Notes under the pieces: model-generated
Database searches by the model: none
What the model saw: only the letters and a program-made list of their open reading frames with translations
What the model was told of the DNA's origin: nothing
Shown: positions 53,832-62,651 of the stretch, in pieces
Position numbering within the stretch: position 1 is the stretch's first letter
Layout of the letters: each line of letters opens with the position of its first letter
Program-made: the position numbers and the translations under genes
From: Maribacter antarcticus DSM 21422
GTDB taxonomy: Bacteria; Bacteroidota; Bacteroidia; Flavobacteriales; Flavobacteriaceae
Assembly (NCBI RefSeq): GCF_000621125.1
Contig: NZ_KK211214.1
Location: 623,300-687,299, forward strand
DNA length: 64,000 nt
Direction of reading: 5' to 3'

Positions 53832-54779
53832 ATGCTTACAAGAAGGCATATCAGGGTAAAGGTAATGCAATGCATCTACGCGCTGATTCAATCCAAGGAT
53901 GATTCCTTGCAAAAACAGGAAAAGTTTTTAAAAGTAAGTATAGAGAATACCTACACCTTATATCTTGTATGGTTAAGTCTGTTCTTAGAAATACAGCAAA
54001 AAGCATCCGAGCAACATACCCTATCTTCAAAAAAATACATTGCCGACGCTGAAAACGGCCATGTGGACAAAGCGAGGTTTGTTAACAATGGCCTTTTGCT
54101 GCAATTGAAAAACAATCAACTTTTAAAAGAAGCGTTGTCCAATAGAAAATTGGATAATTGGTATTTAAACGAAGAGTATGTAAAGCTAATTTATAAGGAG
54201 ATAATCGAGAGTACTATTTATGACGATTATATGAAGCAACCACAGACTAGTTTCGCTAAAGATAAGCAGTTGGTCATGGGTTTATTTAAGGAAATAATAG
54301 CACCCAACGAAAAGATTTATGAATATTTTGAGGACGATAAGCTGACTTGGATAGATGATATCCCTATTGTTAATACTTTTATTTTAAAACAGTTTAAGAA
54401 AGTAACGGAGGAACATAACGAATCCTTTTTCCTTCCAAAGCTATTAAAGGATCAGGAAGATATGGTTTTTGCAAACGACCTACTAAGCAAAACCTTGTTG
54501 AAGAATGCTGACTTAGGGAAAGAGATAGAGGGCAAGACCCCTAATTGGGACAAAGACCGTATTGCAGATATTGATAGTATTTTGTTAAAGATGGCCATTT
54601 GTGAGTTGCTCCACTTTTCATCTATTCCTGAACGCGTTACCATAAACGAGTATCTAGAAATCGCAAAAGAGTATTCCACGCCCAAGAGTAGTATTTTTAT
54701 TAATGGTATTTTAGATAAATTAACTAAGGAATATAGAGCAGAAGGAAAGCTTAACAAAATGGGTAGGGGTTTGTTATGA
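53832..54779 (+). CDS. nusB: Transcription antitermination factor NusB (long form)
   Basis: The start at 53832 gives MLTRRHIRVKVMQCIYAL, the family N-terminus, and 315 residues. The C-terminal half is the NusB fold (DIDSILLKMAICELLHFSSI, RVTINEYLEIAKEYSTPKSS, FINGILDKLTKE). The first ~170 residues are a helical extension normal in Bacteroidota, so the protein is about twice the length of E. coli NusB. NusB binds boxA RNA with NusE to prevent premature termination of rRNA. It heads nusB-DUF1573-yajC. Confidence 0.94.
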   Translation: MLTRRHIRVKVMQCIYALIQSKDDSLQKQEKFLKVSIENTYTLYLVWLSLFLEIQQKASEQHTLSSKKYIADAENGHVDKARFVNNGLLLQLKNNQLLKEALSNRKLDNWYLNEEYVKLIYKEIIESTIYDDYMKQPQTSFAKDKQLVMGLFKEIIAPNEKIYEYFEDDKLTWIDDIPIVNTFILKQFKKVTEEHNESFFLPKLLKDQEDMVFANDLLSKTLLKNADLGKEIEGKTPNWDKDRIADIDSILLKMAICELLHFSSIPERVTINEYLEIAKEYSTPKSSIFINGILDKLTKEYRAEGKLNKMGRGLL

Positions 54780-54827
54780 AATAATTTTATAATTTTACGT
54801 TTAATATAATAACAAATAGTTTAAATC

Positions 54828-55298
54828 ATGAGAAAAATAGTTTTAGCCATAAGTATGGTATCGTTATTGGCATTTACTTCCTGTAAGGAAAATGCTTCTG
54901 AAAAAATTAAAACGGATAACGTGGTTCAGGCCGCAGTTAGAGATGAGGCTGCCAAAGCTGTTCCAGTAATGTCCTTTGATAAGGCTGAACACGATTTTGG
55001 TGCTATTGAGCAAGGAGCTGCCCAAGAAACTGCCTTTAAATTTACGAACACAGGGAATGCCCCTTTAATAATTACGGATGCTAAAAGCAGCTGTGGTTGT
55101 ACTGTACCTAACCCACCAAAAGGAGCAATCGCTCCAGGAGAGTCTAGCGAATTATTGGTAAAGTTCAATGGAGCTGGTCAAAATCAAATTACAAAAACCA
55201 TTACGGTTACTGCCAATACGGAGAAAGGTTCTGAGATTTTGAGAATAAAAGCCTTTGTAAATCCTAAAGGTGCTGCTCCATTAGGACCGGTAAAATAA
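54828..55298 (+). CDS. DUF1573 lipoprotein
   Basis: The 156-residue protein has a lipoprotein signal (SLLAFTSCKENA). The DUF1573 domain is an ASPM/HYDIN-like beta sandwich: HDFGAIEQGAAQETAFKFTN, NAPLIITDAKSSCGCTVPN and KPPGKGAIAPGESSELLV-type loop. The conserved C-G-C (SSCGCT) may bind metal. It always travels with nusB and yajC in Bacteroidota. The function is not established. Confidence 0.93.
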   Translation: MRKIVLAISMVSLLAFTSCKENASEKIKTDNVVQAAVRDEAAKAVPVMSFDKAEHDFGAIEQGAAQETAFKFTNTGNAPLIITDAKSSCGCTVPNPPKGAIAPGESSELLVKFNGAGQNQITKTITVTANTEKGSEILRIKAFVNPKGAAPLGPVK

Positions 55299-55317
55299 TT
55301 TAAAATAAACACCAATA

Positions 55318-55611
55318 ATGGGCGATATAGGACAGTTTCTTCCGATGATATTGATTTTTGTGGTAGCGTATTTTTTTATGATACGACCACAAATGAAGCG
55401 ACAAAAAGACGAGAAGAAGTTTTCGGCAGAATTAAAACGTGGTGATCGTGTCATCACGAAAAGTGGACTGCACGGAAAAGTGGTAGATATAAACGATAAA
55501 GACCTTTCATGTGTTTTAGAGACCATGGCGGGAAAATTAAAGTTTGATAGGTCTGCTATTTCTATGGAGATGAGTAAGAAATTATCAGTTCCAGCGCTGG
55601 AGAAGAAATAA
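55318..55611 (+). CDS. yajC: Sec translocon accessory subunit YajC
   Basis: The 97-residue protein has an N-terminal membrane helix (FLPMILIFVVAYFFMIRPQ), the K/R-rich QMKRQKDEKKF, and the DUF219-type domain GDRVITKSGLHGKVVDIND with a final LEKK end. YajC associates with SecDF and YidC. It is the last gene of the nusB cluster and ends 19 bases before a strong terminator. Confidence 0.95.
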   Translation: MGDIGQFLPMILIFVVAYFFMIRPQMKRQKDEKKFSAELKRGDRVITKSGLHGKVVDINDKDLSCVLETMAGKLKFDRSAISMEMSKKLSVPALEKK

Positions 55612-55630
55612 TGCATAGTACCATACAATT

Positions 55631-55660
55631 AAAAGCACCAATAGCGATATTGGTGCTTTT
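55631..55660 (+). terminator. Terminator after yajC
   Basis: AAAAGCACCAATA, tetraloop GCGA (GNRA type), TATTGGTGCTTTT: a 13-bp perfect stem with a trailing T run. Confidence 0.9.
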
Positions 55661-55704
55661 TTATTGGTAGAAACTTGTATCTTGAGGACATAAAACAATT
55701 GAGT

Positions 55705-57054
55705 ATGGCTTTGGATAGAAGGGGGTTTTTAAGAAAGGGAACGGCAGGACTAGCCGTAACAGGAGCATCATTTTTACTTCCGATGGAACTTTTGGCAGCA
55801 ATAAGGAGAAAAGTAGGCCCTAACGACACCATAAATATAGGTCTTATCGGATGCAAGGGTATGGGGTTCTCAGACCTTGTTTCCATACTAAAGATGGGCG
55901 ACACTAATGTCATTGCATTATGCGACGTAGATGAGAATGTATTACAGGCCAGAACTATAGATTTAGAAAAGGCAGGTATCAAAAAACCGAAATGGTATAA
56001 GGACTATCGTCGTCTTCTAGAAAATAAGGATATTGATGTGGTGGTTATTGGTACTCCTGATCATTGGCATTGCCTTCAATTGACAGATGCGCTCCAAGCC
56101 GGCAAAGATGTGTATTGTGAGAAACCTATTGCGAATTCTATCCAAGAGGCGAATATTATGCTAAACTATGTGCAATCTAGTGACCGTATGGTGCAAATAG
56201 GTCAATGGCAAAGAAGCCAGCCTCACTTTGTTGATGCTATTAATTTCGTACATTCCGGTCAATTAGGGGAAATAAGATTAGCAAAGGCTTGGGCATACCA
56301 AGGATGGATGAAACCTGTACCTATAGTGGCTGATAGTGGAGTGCCAAAAGGTGTAGATTATGATATGTGGCTTGGCCCTGCCCCAAAACGCGACTTTAAC
56401 GTCAATAGATTTCATTTTAATTTCAGATGGTTTTGGGACTATGCTGGCGGTTTAATGACCGACTGGGGTGTGCACCTTATAGATTATGCGCTTTATGGTA
56501 TGAAAGCGGGCACTCCTAAATCTGTAATGGCCTTGGGTGGGAAATTTGCCTATCCAGATGATGCTTCTGAAACACCTGATACTTTACAAACCGTGTATGA
56601 ATATGATGGTTTTTCTATACTCTGGGAACATGCCACAGGAATAGACGGTGGTAATTATGGACGTAATCACGGTATAGCCTTTATAGGAAATAACGGCACC
56701 TTGGTCTTGGATAGGCAAGGTTGGGAAGTTATACCCGAAAAAGAATTTCAAGGGTGGGACAAGGAAGGCATACCAAAAACGGAAGCTGTTTCTTTTGATA
56801 AAGGTACCCAAAGTGGTTTGGACCTGCACACTGCCAATTTTATAAATTCGGTAAAGAGCAGGGATGCTTCTACGTTAAACGCTCCTATAAAAGTAGGATA
56901 CGATGCAGCCCTAGTTTCACATATGGGGAACGTAGCCTTTAAAACAGGTGATAGGATTTACTGGGACGAAGCTACGGGGCTGTTTAAGAGCGAAGCCGCT
57001 AATGAATTAATAAAGGCCAATTATCATAACGACTGGAAACTTCCTATGCTATAG
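55705..57054 (+). CDS. Secreted Gfo/Idh/MocA-family oxidoreductase
   Basis: The 449-residue protein has a twin-arginine signal (DRRGFLRKGTAGLAVTGASF, start at 55705). The Rossmann core NIGLIGCKGMGFSDLV binds NAD(P), and the family motif DVYCEKPIANSI contains the catalytic Lys. HFNFRWFWDYAGGLMTDWG and HLIDYALYGM are typical of periplasmic sugar oxidoreductases. It probably acts on carbohydrate derivatives in the periplasm with bound NAD. The start from 55675 is rejected because it lacks the signal context. Confidence 0.92.
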   Translation: MALDRRGFLRKGTAGLAVTGASFLLPMELLAAIRRKVGPNDTINIGLIGCKGMGFSDLVSILKMGDTNVIALCDVDENVLQARTIDLEKAGIKKPKWYKDYRRLLENKDIDVVVIGTPDHWHCLQLTDALQAGKDVYCEKPIANSIQEANIMLNYVQSSDRMVQIGQWQRSQPHFVDAINFVHSGQLGEIRLAKAWAYQGWMKPVPIVADSGVPKGVDYDMWLGPAPKRDFNVNRFHFNFRWFWDYAGGLMTDWGVHLIDYALYGMKAGTPKSVMALGGKFAYPDDASETPDTLQTVYEYDGFSILWEHATGIDGGNYGRNHGIAFIGNNGTLVLDRQGWEVIPEKEFQGWDKEGIPKTEAVSFDKGTQSGLDLHTANFINSVKSRDASTLNAPIKVGYDAALVSHMGNVAFKTGDRIYWDEATGLFKSEAANELIKANYHNDWKLPML

Positions 57055-57074
57055 TGCTAAAAACTCCTTTGTTA

Positions 57075-57245
57075 TCAGCGATATGTATCGTTTAAACCTT
57101 TGTTCTTTAGCGTCAGCGAGTAGTTTTTTGTAGTCGTATTTGTTTTCCCCTGTTTTGCTGAGGTTATACAATCTGCATATTTCTTTTTTTTACAGGGAGT
57201 AAAGCTATAAAAAACCTTGTTTAGATTAGAATCTGATTCACCCAT
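57075..57245 (-). pseudogene. C-terminal relic of a YdeI/OmpD-associated family protein
   Basis: A 56-codon minus-strand frame ends NKGLNDTYR and includes FYSFTPCKKKKYADCI and TSAKQGKT. It lines up with the last ~50 residues of YdeI-family proteins (form FxxLTPGKQREYxxYIxxAK, then NKGLHDKY). The N-terminal three quarters of the gene are absent from the upstream sequence. The alignment is from memory and should be checked. Confidence 0.45.
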
Positions 57246-57290
57246 ATGTATATAAGGTTTGCATTGCCTTGCAGTATGATGGGTAAAGAT

Positions 57291-57527
57291 TTAAGTAAGC
57301 TTCTTTGCAAAATGCTGTGCTTCTTTCACCGAATCAAAAGAGAAGGTTTCGTCCATTTGGATGTTAGGATTCACTTTTACAATAAATTCGATTTTAGCTT
57401 TGCTAATTTGATAGGAGTCAAGGCTATGTTCTTGTGCGACTTTCCTGTTATTTCTACAATCCTCGAAAATATTTTTGAGTACTTCTGTTTTTTCTTTTCC
57501 AAGACTATTTAGTTGCTGTAAGCTCAC
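57291..57527 (-). CDS. Small cytosolic protein, uncharacterised (78 residues)
   Basis: The protein has helical segments (KTEVLKNIFEDCRNNRKVAQ and FDSVKEAQHFAKKL) around a beta-like KAKIEFIVKVNP. The only start is a GTG at 57527, which overlaps the end of pepT by 23 bases. Such an overlap is plausible for translational coupling but is also seen in false frames. I do not recognise a family. Confidence 0.5.
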   Translation of the reverse strand: MSLQQLNSLGKEKTEVLKNIFEDCRNNRKVAQEHSLDSYQISKAKIEFIVKVNPNIQMDETFSFDSVKEAQHFAKKLT

Positions 57528-58728
57528 AAATTTTAACGATAACCTCGGTTGCTTTTTGCATACTTTCTACTGGTAGGTATTCATATTTTCCATGAAAATT
57601 ATGTCCGCCTGCAAATATATTTGGACATGGTAGCCCCATAAAACTCAGTTGGGAACCGTCCGTTCCACCTCTAATAGGTTTTATGTTCGGCACTATCCCT
57701 AGCTGCTCCATAGCTTCTTTTGCTATTTCTACAATATGCATTACAGGAGTAATTTTTTCTTTCATATTGTAGTATTGGTCATTGAGTTCTAATTGGATGC
57801 AATCTCCATGTTTTGCTTTCAGGGTATCGGTAATTTTAATCAAAAGGGACTTTCGCTGTTCAAATTTTTCGGTGTTGTGATCTCGTACAATCAGTTCCAA
57901 GATGGTTTCTTCAATACGGCCATCCATCCGGTGAACATGAAAAAAACCTTCTCGGTCAGTCGTGGTTTCTGGAGTTTCGTTTTTAGGGAGCATAGAAATG
58001 AATGCATTTCCGATACCTAGGGAATTCACTAGTTTTCCTTTAGCATATCCTGGATGCACACTTTTGCCAACAATCGTAATCTTGGCACTTGCGGCGTTAA
58101 AATTCTCGTACTCCAATTCTCCAATCTGACTACCGTCCATAGTATAGGCCCATTCCGCTCCAAAACTTGTCACATCAAATTTATGAGCACCACGACCAAT
58201 TTCTTCATCGGGAGTAAAACCTATTCTTATTTTTCCGTGTTTAATTTCAGGATGCTGTATCAGGTATTCCATGGCTGTAATTATTTCCGTAATGCCGGCT
58301 TTGTCATCCGCTCCTAAAAGGGTAGTGCCATCGGTGGTAATTATAGTTTGCCCTTTATATTGCAATAAGTCCTCAAAATAAGCAGGAGAAAGCACAATGT
58401 TTTCCTTGGCATTTAATATAATGTCATTACCATCATAATTAGCTATGATTTGTGGGTTTACATTAGTACCTGAAAAGTCCGGAGTCGTATCAAAATGAGA
58501 AATAAAACCGATAGTGGGCACAGCATGCGCTACGTTACTAGGCAGGGTTGCCATAATGTATGCGTTCTCGTCAATACTTACCTCTTTCATGCCTATTTGT
58601 TTTAGCTCATCAACTAATTTATTTGCTAAATCCCACTGTTTTAACGTGCTAGGGGTTGTGTTGGATGTTGGGTCGCTTTGCGTGTCAATGGTCACATAGC
58701 TTAGGAATCTATCGATTATATGTTGCAT
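57505..58728 (-). CDS. pepT: Peptidase T (tripeptide aminopeptidase)
   Basis: PepT removes the N-terminal residue from tripeptides. The 407-residue M20-family enzyme has GFISHFDTTPDFSG with metal His, ITTDGTTLLGADDKAGITEI with the bridging Asp, FTPDEEIGRGAHKFD with catalytic and metal Glu residues, AYTMDGSQIGELEYENFNAA, and IRGGTDGSQLSFMGLPCPN with the final ligand region. The start is ATG at 58728. A TATTTTTG element lies about 17 bases upstream. Confidence 0.95.
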   Translation of the reverse strand: MQHIIDRFLSYVTIDTQSDPTSNTTPSTLKQWDLANKLVDELKQIGMKEVSIDENAYIMATLPSNVAHAVPTIGFISHFDTTPDFSGTNVNPQIIANYDGNDIILNAKENIVLSPAYFEDLLQYKGQTIITTDGTTLLGADDKAGITEIITAMEYLIQHPEIKHGKIRIGFTPDEEIGRGAHKFDVTSFGAEWAYTMDGSQIGELEYENFNAASAKITIVGKSVHPGYAKGKLVNSLGIGNAFISMLPKNETPETTTDREGFFHVHRMDGRIEETILELIVRDHNTEKFEQRKSLLIKITDTLKAKHGDCIQLELNDQYYNMKEKITPVMHIVEIAKEAMEQLGIVPNIKPIRGGTDGSQLSFMGLPCPNIFAGGHNFHGKYEYLPVESMQKATEVIVKICELTATK

Positions 58729-58744
58729 GAAATCATGTTTTAAT

Positions 58745-58752
58745 CAAAAATA
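58745..58752 (-). promoter_or_regulatory. -7 element of pepT
   Basis: On the minus strand TATTTTTG matches TAnnTTTG, 17 bases before the ATG. Confidence 0.5.
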
Positions 58753-58765
58753 GCCTTAAAAATCG

Positions 58766-58773
58766 TAATTTCG
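58766..58773 (+). promoter_or_regulatory. Possible -7 element of the divergent gene
   Basis: TAATTTCG is a one-base variant of TAnnTTTG, 25 bases before the ATG at 58798. The two divergent promoters are only 13 bases apart, so they may compete. Confidence 0.35.
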
Positions 58774-58797
58774 CCACGTTATAACGTTACCTGTTTT

Positions 58798-59241
58798 ATG
58801 CGTAGATATTCGACTGCTTTTTTCGTGACGGTTCTTTTTTCTATTTTGAGTTCTAAATGCTTCGCACAAGCAGATTGTATCTTGGGTGTAGGCGTTACGG
58901 TGGACTCTGCGCTAGTTAGCGTTTTTCAGTTAAATGCTTCACAGATAGATAGATTGACAAGTTATAGCGAAGAGGTAAAGTATAGGCAAGGTATTTTAGA
59001 TAATAAATTGGAGAACATACAAAAGAGAAACCCTCAAAGTAACGTCTTGGAACTATCTAAATTAGCAACGGATTATAACATTATTATGGATAGTATGGCC
59101 TTGGTTCAAACTATGATAGATAAAAGGCTGTTGGCACTTTTTAATGAAAAGCAATATACCTTATATAGAAATTTATGTAGAGAGGCATCAAGGTCACCCT
59201 TATTAGTTGTGCCTTTGGTGTATAAGGATAGTCTACATTAG
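58798..59241 (+). CDS. Secreted helical protein, uncharacterised (147 residues)
   Basis: The protein has a signal peptide ending at CFAQA. The mature part is one long helical pair (NASQIDRLTSYSEEVKYRQ, LDNKLENIQKRNPQ, VQTMIDKRLLALFNEKQY), with the ending typical of Spy/heavy-metal-resistance-like periplasmic proteins (FNEKQYTLYRNLCRE). It would be periplasmic. It is divergent from pepT. Family placement is tentative. Confidence 0.7.
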   Translation: MRRYSTAFFVTVLFSILSSKCFAQADCILGVGVTVDSALVSVFQLNASQIDRLTSYSEEVKYRQGILDNKLENIQKRNPQSNVLELSKLATDYNIIMDSMALVQTMIDKRLLALFNEKQYTLYRNLCREASRSPLLVVPLVYKDSLH

Positions 59242-59306
59242 AAAAAACAATCATCTTTCCATGATAAATTACCAGATGGGAATTAAATAGTATCCTTTAC
59301 AGTTTG

Positions 59307-59314
59307 TATTTTTG
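59307..59314 (+). promoter_or_regulatory. -7 promoter element of pyrD
   Basis: TATTTTTG matches TAnnTTTG, 20 bases before the pyrD ATG. Confidence 0.5.
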
Positions 59315-59334
59315 TCCTAAATTTAATAACACCC

Positions 59335-60369
59335 ATGTATAAGTTTATCTTTCGTCCTATACTTTTTCTGTTTGACCCTGAATGGGTGCACCATATTTCT
59401 TTTTCCTCCATACAGTTTTTCTCGAAATTAGGGTTCTCTAGTCTTTTTCGATTTTTATTTGTTCTGGAAGATAAACGTTTGGAAAAAGAGGTGTTTGGAC
59501 TAAAGTTCAAAAATCCTGTGGGACTAGCGGCAGGTTTTGATAAGAATGCCTTACTATATAATGAACTTTCCGATTTTGGATTTGGTTTTGTGGAAATAGG
59601 AACCCTTACGCCAAAACCACAAGCTGGTAATCCTAAAAAACGATTATACAGGTTAAAAGCAGATAATGCTATTGTGAATCGAATGGGGTTTAATAATCTA
59701 GGTGTTTTTGATGCCGTAGAGCACTTAAAAAAGAAGCATAAAGTACTTATTGGAGGAAATATTGGAAAAAATAAGGTGACGCCAAACAAGGAAGCGGTGA
59801 AAGATTATTTAATTTGTTTTGACGCACTTTTTGACCATGTAGATTATTTTGTTGTAAACGTTAGTTCGCCCAATACTCCAGGATTACGTGAGTTGCAGGA
59901 TAAAGAACCCTTAACGGCCTTGCTTAATGAATTGCAACTGGAGAACAATAAATATTCCCAAAAAAGAAACATAAAACGAAAACCTATTTTATTGAAAATT
60001 GCACCGGACCTCACCGATGACCAATTGCTTGATATCATTGAAATTATTGCTACTACCAAAATTGATGGTATTATAGCAACCAACACCACTATAGAACGTA
60101 AGAACCTAAAATCCCATGCTATTTTGTTGGAAGAAGCTGGCGGACTCAGTGGGCAACCATTAAAAGATAGAAGCACGGAAGTTATTCGGTTTTTAGCAGA
60201 AAAAAGCAATAAATCTTTTCCTATCATTGGTGTAGGCGGAATACATTCTGCTGAGGACGCATTAGAAAAATTAGAAGCTGGTGCAGATTTAATTCAACTT
60301 TGGACTGGTTTTGTTTATGAAGGACCTGGTTTGGTGAAGAAAATTAACAAGGCAATTTTAAATACGTAG
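59335..60369 (+). CDS. pyrD: Dihydroorotate dehydrogenase (quinone), class 2
   Basis: PyrD oxidises dihydroorotate to orotate with FMN and passes electrons to quinone. The 344-residue protein has the N-terminal membrane-associated helix ([20 protein letters not shown]), [57 protein letters not shown] with the catalytic Ser, and [20 protein letters not shown] for FMN phosphate. The Ser base and membrane helix place it in class 2. Confidence 0.96.
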   Translation: MYKFIFRPILFLFDPEWVHHISFSSIQFFSKLGFSSLFRFLFVLEDKRLEKEVFGLKFKNPVGLAAGFDKNALLYNELSDFGFGFVEIGTLTPKPQAGNPKKRLYRLKADNAIVNRMGFNNLGVFDAVEHLKKKHKVLIGGNIGKNKVTPNKEAVKDYLICFDALFDHVDYFVVNVSSPNTPGLRELQDKEPLTALLNELQLENNKYSQKRNIKRKPILLKIAPDLTDDQLLDIIEIIATTKIDGIIATNTTIERKNLKSHAILLEEAGGLSGQPLKDRSTEVIRFLAEKSNKSFPIIGVGGIHSAEDALEKLEAGADLIQLWTGFVYEGPGLVKKINKAILNT

Positions 60370-60411
60370 GTACCGAGCAACTAGACCTTCTCAATTTTAA
60401 ATTATATAAGA

Positions 60412-60436
60412 AATGAACGGTTATTAACCGTTCATT
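60412..60436. terminator. Bidirectional terminator between pyrD and the Dabb-domain gene
   Basis: AATGAACGGTT, three-base centre, AACCGTTCATT: an 11-bp perfect stem between convergent genes. The flanking T tract is weak. Confidence 0.65.
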
Positions 60437-60453
60437 ATAACCGGCTGAGAACA

Positions 60454-60870
60454 CTATCCTTTTGTCCAATAATCCAGTACCAACACATCATCCAAATGCG
60501 GACCTAAAACATCTCCAAATGCTTTATGGGCTGGATGAGGTAAGTAAATAGCCCTATCCTCTTCACTTTTAAATGTCAGGAAAAAGCAGTGGGTAAGGCC
60601 CTTGTTAATGCCCTCGGGACTATTATTAGTACCCCACTCATATCCTGTTATTTGTGGGATTTTACTAGGTAGGGCACTAAAAGCCGCCTCTACTTCTTTT
60701 ATGTCTTCTTTAGCAGTGCTGTCCTTGAATTTAAATAGTACTACATGCCGTAATACACTATCGTTTTCCATTACTATTTCTTTTTTAGGGGTTTCGCCGC
60801 CACAAGAGCTAAGCGATAAACTTACGACTACCAAAAGTCCTAAAAGAACGGAAAATACTATCTTTTTCAT
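60454..60870 (-). CDS. Dabb-domain (stress-responsive A/B barrel) lipoprotein
   Basis: The 138-residue protein has a lipoprotein signal (LLVVVSLSLSSCGGET) and a Dabb alpha/beta-barrel domain: LRHVVLFKFKDSTAKEDIKE, ALPSKIPQITGYEWGTN, THCFFLTFKSEEDRAIYLPH, ending DDVLVLDYW. Dabb proteins form dimers and act as small stress or ligand-binding proteins. The lipidated form would sit in the periplasm. Its substrate is unknown. Confidence 0.88.
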   Translation of the reverse strand: MKKIVFSVLLGLLVVVSLSLSSCGGETPKKEIVMENDSVLRHVVLFKFKDSTAKEDIKEVEAAFSALPSKIPQITGYEWGTNNSPEGINKGLTHCFFLTFKSEEDRAIYLPHPAHKAFGDVLGPHLDDVLVLDYWTKG

Positions 60871-60957
60871 ATCTGTATTTAAAATGATTTTAGGAAAGGT
60901 ATTAAAAATAGTTGTATCCCTCTATAATTTGTACTTTTCCACTATAATTATAAACAG

Positions 60958-61584
60958 TTGAATTACGATATTCTTTTAACTTTCTCACTGGCTACGGCTG
61001 CTTTAGCACTTTCACCGGGTCCGGATAATATTTTTGTACTCATACAAAGTATAGCTCATGGGAAACGATATGGTTTTGCAACTATAGCTGGGCTCATGAC
61101 GGGGTGTTTAGTCCATGCTACATTATTGGCGTTTGGCGTGTCTGCGGTCATCAAAGAAAATGATTCGTTTTTTTTCATTATAAAGCTCTTTGGAGCTATT
61201 TATCTTCTTTATTTAGCGGTCCAAGTTTTTCGGAGCGATGCCACTATCAGCCTTTCAAATGATGGGACGCCAAAGAAAAGTATAGGGCAGCTTTTTAGGC
61301 AGGGGTTTATGATGAACGTATTAAATCCAAAAGTGACAATTTTCTTTTTGGCTTTTTTCCCTGGTTTTTTATTTAGTGAAACGATGAGCACTGTCCTTCA
61401 ATTCTATGTCTTGGGATTGCTCTTTATCGTAGTATCTTCCCTAATATTTGGAGCTATTGCCATACTTTCAGGGGTTATATCGGATAGGATTTTGAAAAAT
61501 GAAAACGTAGGTATTATTCTGAAATGGTTGCAAATTATTGTGTTTGTAGGCATAGCAGTGTTTCTGTTTTTATCTGATAAATAA
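60958..61584 (+). CDS. LysE/RhtB-family amino-acid exporter
   Basis: The 208-residue protein has about six membrane helices and the family signature ALSPGPDNIFVLIQSIAHGKR (PGP motif), GLMTGCLVHATLLAFGVSA, and the second signature GFMMNVLNPKVTIFFLAFFP. The start is a TTG at 60958. It is divergent from the Dabb-domain gene. It exports amino acids or related metabolites; the specific substrate is unknown. Confidence 0.93.
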   Translation: MNYDILLTFSLATAALALSPGPDNIFVLIQSIAHGKRYGFATIAGLMTGCLVHATLLAFGVSAVIKENDSFFFIIKLFGAIYLLYLAVQVFRSDATISLSNDGTPKKSIGQLFRQGFMMNVLNPKVTIFFLAFFPGFLFSETMSTVLQFYVLGLLFIVVSSLIFGAIAILSGVISDRILKNENVGIILKWLQIIVFVGIAVFLFLSDK

Positions 61585-61616
61585 TGGTAATTTCACGGAA
61601 GTAACCTCTACTTTGT

Positions 61617-62483
61617 ATGCCTGAAAAAGTAAAAATAATTGAATGTCCACGGGATGCCATGCAAGGCATAAAACCTTTTATTCCTACTAAGGAGAAAGTT
61701 CGGTATATCCAAGCTTTATTGGGCTGTGGTTTTGATACCATTGATTTTGGAAGCTTCGTTTCGCCTAAGGCAATTCCTCAAATGATAGATACGGCAGAGG
61801 TATTGGCACAGCTAGATTTATCTAAAAGTAGTAGTAAATTACTGGCTATAGTGGCGAATGTTAGAGGTGCTTCGGATGCAGTAAAACATCCTGAAATTGA
61901 TTATCTAGGCTTCCCTTTTTCTATATCAGAGAACTTTCAAATGCGAAATACGCACAAAACTATTACAGAGTCTGTGGCCTCCCTTCAAGAAATTTTTAAT
62001 ATTGCGGATGCTGCAAATAAAGAAGTGGTGACCTACATTTCCATGGGATTCGGCAACCCGTACGGAGATCCGTGGAACGTAGACATAGTAGGAGAGTGGA
62101 CAGAAAAATTAGCTGGTATAGGCGCCAAAATCCTTTCCCTTTCTGATACGGTGGGTACTTCTGATTCGGCTACGATTGATTATCTTTTTTCCAATCTTAT
62201 TCCCAATTATCCTCAGATAGAGTTCGGGGCGCATTTGCATACTACGCCTACCAAATGGCACGAAAAAGTGGATGCGGCTTATAAAGCAGGGTGCAGAAGA
62301 TTCGACGGTGCTGTGCAAGGATTTGGGGGCTGCCCCATGGCAAAAGACGAACTAACGGGTAATATGCCTACGGAAAAAATGCTCTCCTACTTTACAGAGA
62401 ACAAAACTGATTCAGGAGTCAACTGGTTGGTTTTTGAGGCAGCCTATAATAAGGCTTCTGAATTGTTTGGGAAGTATCATTAA
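61617..62483 (+). CDS. mvaB: Hydroxymethylglutaryl-CoA lyase
   Basis: The enzyme splits HMG-CoA to acetoacetate and acetyl-CoA in leucine catabolism. The 288-residue TIM barrel has VKIIECPRDAMQGIKPFIPT (active-site R-D), GFDTIDFGSFVSPKAIPQM, the metal His pair in FGAHLHTTPTKW, and the G-loop GFGGCPMAKDELTGNMPTE with the catalytic Cys. It follows the LysE gene by about 30 bases, but no link is evident. Confidence 0.93.
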   Translation: MPEKVKIIECPRDAMQGIKPFIPTKEKVRYIQALLGCGFDTIDFGSFVSPKAIPQMIDTAEVLAQLDLSKSSSKLLAIVANVRGASDAVKHPEIDYLGFPFSISENFQMRNTHKTITESVASLQEIFNIADAANKEVVTYISMGFGNPYGDPWNVDIVGEWTEKLAGIGAKILSLSDTVGTSDSATIDYLFSNLIPNYPQIEFGAHLHTTPTKWHEKVDAAYKAGCRRFDGAVQGFGGCPMAKDELTGNMPTEKMLSYFTENKTDSGVNWLVFEAAYNKASELFGKYH

Positions 62484-62651
62484 CGCACAAATGAACTAGG
62501 ACGTTTTAACGTCAGACGTAGTACACTAAAATGGATGACCTAAGCTATTATTTTTAGCCAGGAAATAGTCTTATCCTCTGGTACTAGATGTCGCAGGCAG
62601 GTCTTTTCGTCCTACGTTAAACTGTTATGGTTGGAATAAACTGTAGCGAAC

